A stretch of DNA of 64,000 nucleotides from Limnohabitans sp. (GTDB lineage: Bacteria > Pseudomonadota > Gammaproteobacteria > Burkholderiales > Burkholderiaceae_C): the NCBI RefSeq assembly GCF_017848645.1, contig NZ_JAFEIF010000048.1, forward strand, positions 1-64,000, written 5' to 3'. Both the position numbers and the translations under genes were made by a program. How positions within the stretch are numbered: position 1 is the stretch's first letter; every line of letters begins with the position of its first letter. The notes below the pieces were generated by a model, which searched no databases, was not told the origin of the DNA, and saw only the letters and a program-made list of their open reading frames with translations. Shown here piece by piece: positions 62,621 to 64,000 of this stretch.

Positions 62621-64000
62621 TTAAGCTGCACCGTCGCGCAAATCCTCGCGCAGCTTGAATTTCTGGATCTTTCCGGATGGGGTGGACGGCATGCTCTGGC
62701 GAACTTCCAGCCGCTCTGGGATGTACTGGATGGCGACCTTTTGTTCCTTGAGGTAAGCGACCATGGTGGGCATGTCAAAGCTTTGGCCAGGCTTGGTCAC
62801 CACCACAGCGCAAGCCCGTTCGCCCAGGCGTTCGTCGGGGTAGGCCACGATAGCTGCCAAGGCCACTGCAGGGTGTTTGTAGAGAAGCGATTCGATCTCG
62901 ACCACCGGGATGTTTTCGCCGCCTCGGATGATCACGTCCTTGCTGCGCCCGGTGATGCGTACGTAGCCTTGCTCGTCGATACGGGCCAGATCGCCTGTGT
63001 CAAACCAGCCTTCGGCGTCGGTGCCGTTGAGGTGCTGTCGCTTGAGGTATCCGCCAAAGTTGGAGCAGGCACGCAGATACAACTTGCCTTGCGTGCCTGC
63101 AGGCAGTGCAGGACCCGAGGCGTCGGCTTCCACCACCTTGAGTTCTACTCCGGGAAGGGGTAGACCATCTGTATTGAAGGCGCGTTCATCGGGATCATTG
63201 AGCCGGATCAGTGTGACGGCCCCGTTTTCACTCATGCCCCAGGCCGACACGATTTTGGTGCCCAGTGAAGCGCGAGCTTGCTCCACCAGTGGGCCAGGTA
63301 TCGGGGCGCCAGCACACAGGAAAGTCTTGAGGCTGGGCACCGGTGTTTTATTTTCTGTCACCACGCGGGTCAAGTCTGTCAAGAACGGCGTGGAGGCCAT
63401 GGTGAAGCTGGCTTTTTCGGTGTTGATCACCTCGACCGCCTTCTTGGGCTCCCAGATGTCTTGCAACACCGCACTGGCTTTGAGCATGATGGGCATCATC
63501 AAGCCATACATGAAGCCGGTTTGGTGGGCCATGGGCGAGGCCATCAACACCACGTCTTCGGCACCCAGCTGCAGGCGCTTGGCATAGGGAATGATGTTGG
63601 CCATCACGGTGTTGGCCGAGTGCATCACGCCTTTAGGTTCGCCTGTGGTGCCCGAGGTGTAGATGAGCTGAGTGATGTCATCCGGACCAGGGCGGTGCGC
63701 ACTCAGGATGCTTGCAGCATCGGGCTCGTTTTCCCAGGCGGGGCCACTCAGCAGGGTTTCAAAACTGTTGGTGCCTTGGCCGTCGATCACCACCACGTGT
63801 TTCAGATGCGGCAGACCAGGCTGGATGGCGGTGATCATTTGCTCGAAATCAAAACCCCGGAAGGTTTTGGGGGCCACGATGACCTTGGCCTCGCCGTGCT
63901 TGAGCATGAAGTTGAGTTCGCGCTCACGGAAGATGTGCATCAGCGGGTTGATCACCGCACCAATGCGCGAGCAAGCCAGGTACAGCAAGGTGAACTGCCA
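62621..64000 (-). CDS. AMP-dependent acyl-CoA ligase (cyclohexanecarboxylate-CoA ligase-like), 5' end outside the window
   Basis: About 460 C-terminal residues are visible and the frame stays open to the window edge (WQFTLLYLACSRIGAV). Motifs are complete: YTSGTTGEPKGVM, SAWGMSENGAVT, WFDTGDLARIDEQGYVRITG and SPSGKIQKFKLREDL-type C-terminal lysine region. YLACSRIGAVINPLMHIFRERE resembles AliA-type and medium-chain ligases more than FadD. It heads a seven-gene operon, so it likely activates the acid that the operon degrades. Confidence 0.88.
   Translation of the reverse strand, partial: WQFTLLYLACSRIGAVINPLMHIFRERELNFMLKHGEAKVIVAPKTFRGFDFEQMITAIQPGLPHLKHVVVIDGQGTNSFETLLSGPAWENEPDAASILSAHRPGPDDITQLIYTSGTTGEPKGVMHSANTVMANIIPYAKRLQLGAEDVVLMASPMAHQTGFMYGLMMPIMLKASAVLQDIWEPKKAVEVINTEKASFTMASTPFLTDLTRVVTENKTPVPSLKTFLCAGAPIPGPLVEQARASLGTKIVSAWGMSENGAVTLIRLNDPDERAFNTDGLPLPGVELKVVEADASGPALPAGTQGKLYLRACSNFGGYLKRQHLNGTDAEGWFDTGDLARIDEQGYVRITGRSKDVIIRGGENIPVVEIESLLYKHPAVALAAIVAYPDERLGERACAVVVTKPGQSFDMPTMVAYLKEQKVAIQYIPERLEVRQSMPSTPSGKIQKFKLREDLRDGAA

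Overview
The window is a gene-dense, GC-rich chromosomal segment that fits a member of the Burkholderiales, most likely Comamonadaceae (Limnohabitans, Rhodoferax or Variovorax type). This rests on the gene families seen: three tripartite-tricarboxylate (Bug/TctC) binding proteins, PuuD-type urate hydroxylase, LysR-controlled catabolic islands and a fused indolepyruvate oxidoreductase. It is inference from content, not from a marker gene. I see no rRNA, tRNA, CRISPR array, phage or complete insertion sequence. No stretch above 300 bases lacks a gene; the longest gap (48847-49108) holds repeats and a terminator.

Layout. 1-1839: tail of a possible molybdenum hydroxylase, guanine deaminase and a small Cys-rich protein, with two palindromic repeats. 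1861-2458: HigBA toxin-antitoxin pair. 2539-7644: thioredoxin-like protein and LysR regulator divergent from iorAB. 7658-8293: Crp/Fnr regulator. 8356-12938: tartrate/glycerate island (kinase, Bug protein, tartrate dehydrogenase, divergent LysR). 13025-15788: M20 amidohydrolase and 8-oxoguanine deaminase-like enzyme. 15790-22883: alcohol/aldehyde oxidation island (SDR, two AraC regulators, GMC oxidoreductase, aldehyde dehydrogenase). 22941-25127: LrgA/LrgB pair and a malate/lactate dehydrogenase. 25216-28237: complete tctCBA operon. 28380-30564: puuD and xdhC. 30656-37092: lipoprotein, Na+ symporter, fadD, two MFS carriers, Cys-rich miniprotein. 37168-48846: purine catabolism core (xdhB, xdhA, uraH divergent from gntR, puuE, uraD-allC fusion, M20 hydrolase, PhyH-type dioxygenase, xanthine/urate permease). 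49109-51409: malic enzyme. 51592-55236: ABC importer and ureD. 55387-56613: MgtC-family membrane protein. 56690-64000: acyl-CoA catabolic operon (ligase, Bug protein, enoyl-CoA hydratase, two acyl-CoA dehydrogenases, ETF).

How the parts work together. The purine genes make an almost complete route: guanine to xanthine (GuaD), to urate (XdhABC), to 5-hydroxyisourate (PuuD), to OHCU (UraH), to allantoin (UraD domain), to allantoate (PuuE), to ureidoglycine (AllC domain). No known ureidoglycine or ureidoglycolate enzyme is present, which makes the co-transcribed M20 protein and PhyH-type dioxygenase candidates for unassigned steps. The main discovery is a shared TGTATACA palindrome at four places: before puuD, in the uraH/gntR divergent region, before the permease and before the ABC ATPase-permease-ureD unit. 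It looks like the operator of the GntR regulator encoded at 41657, tying scattered purine genes and an unassigned importer into one regulon. The acyl-CoA operon at the right edge supplies electrons to its own ETF and probably degrades an alicyclic or dicarboxylic acid.
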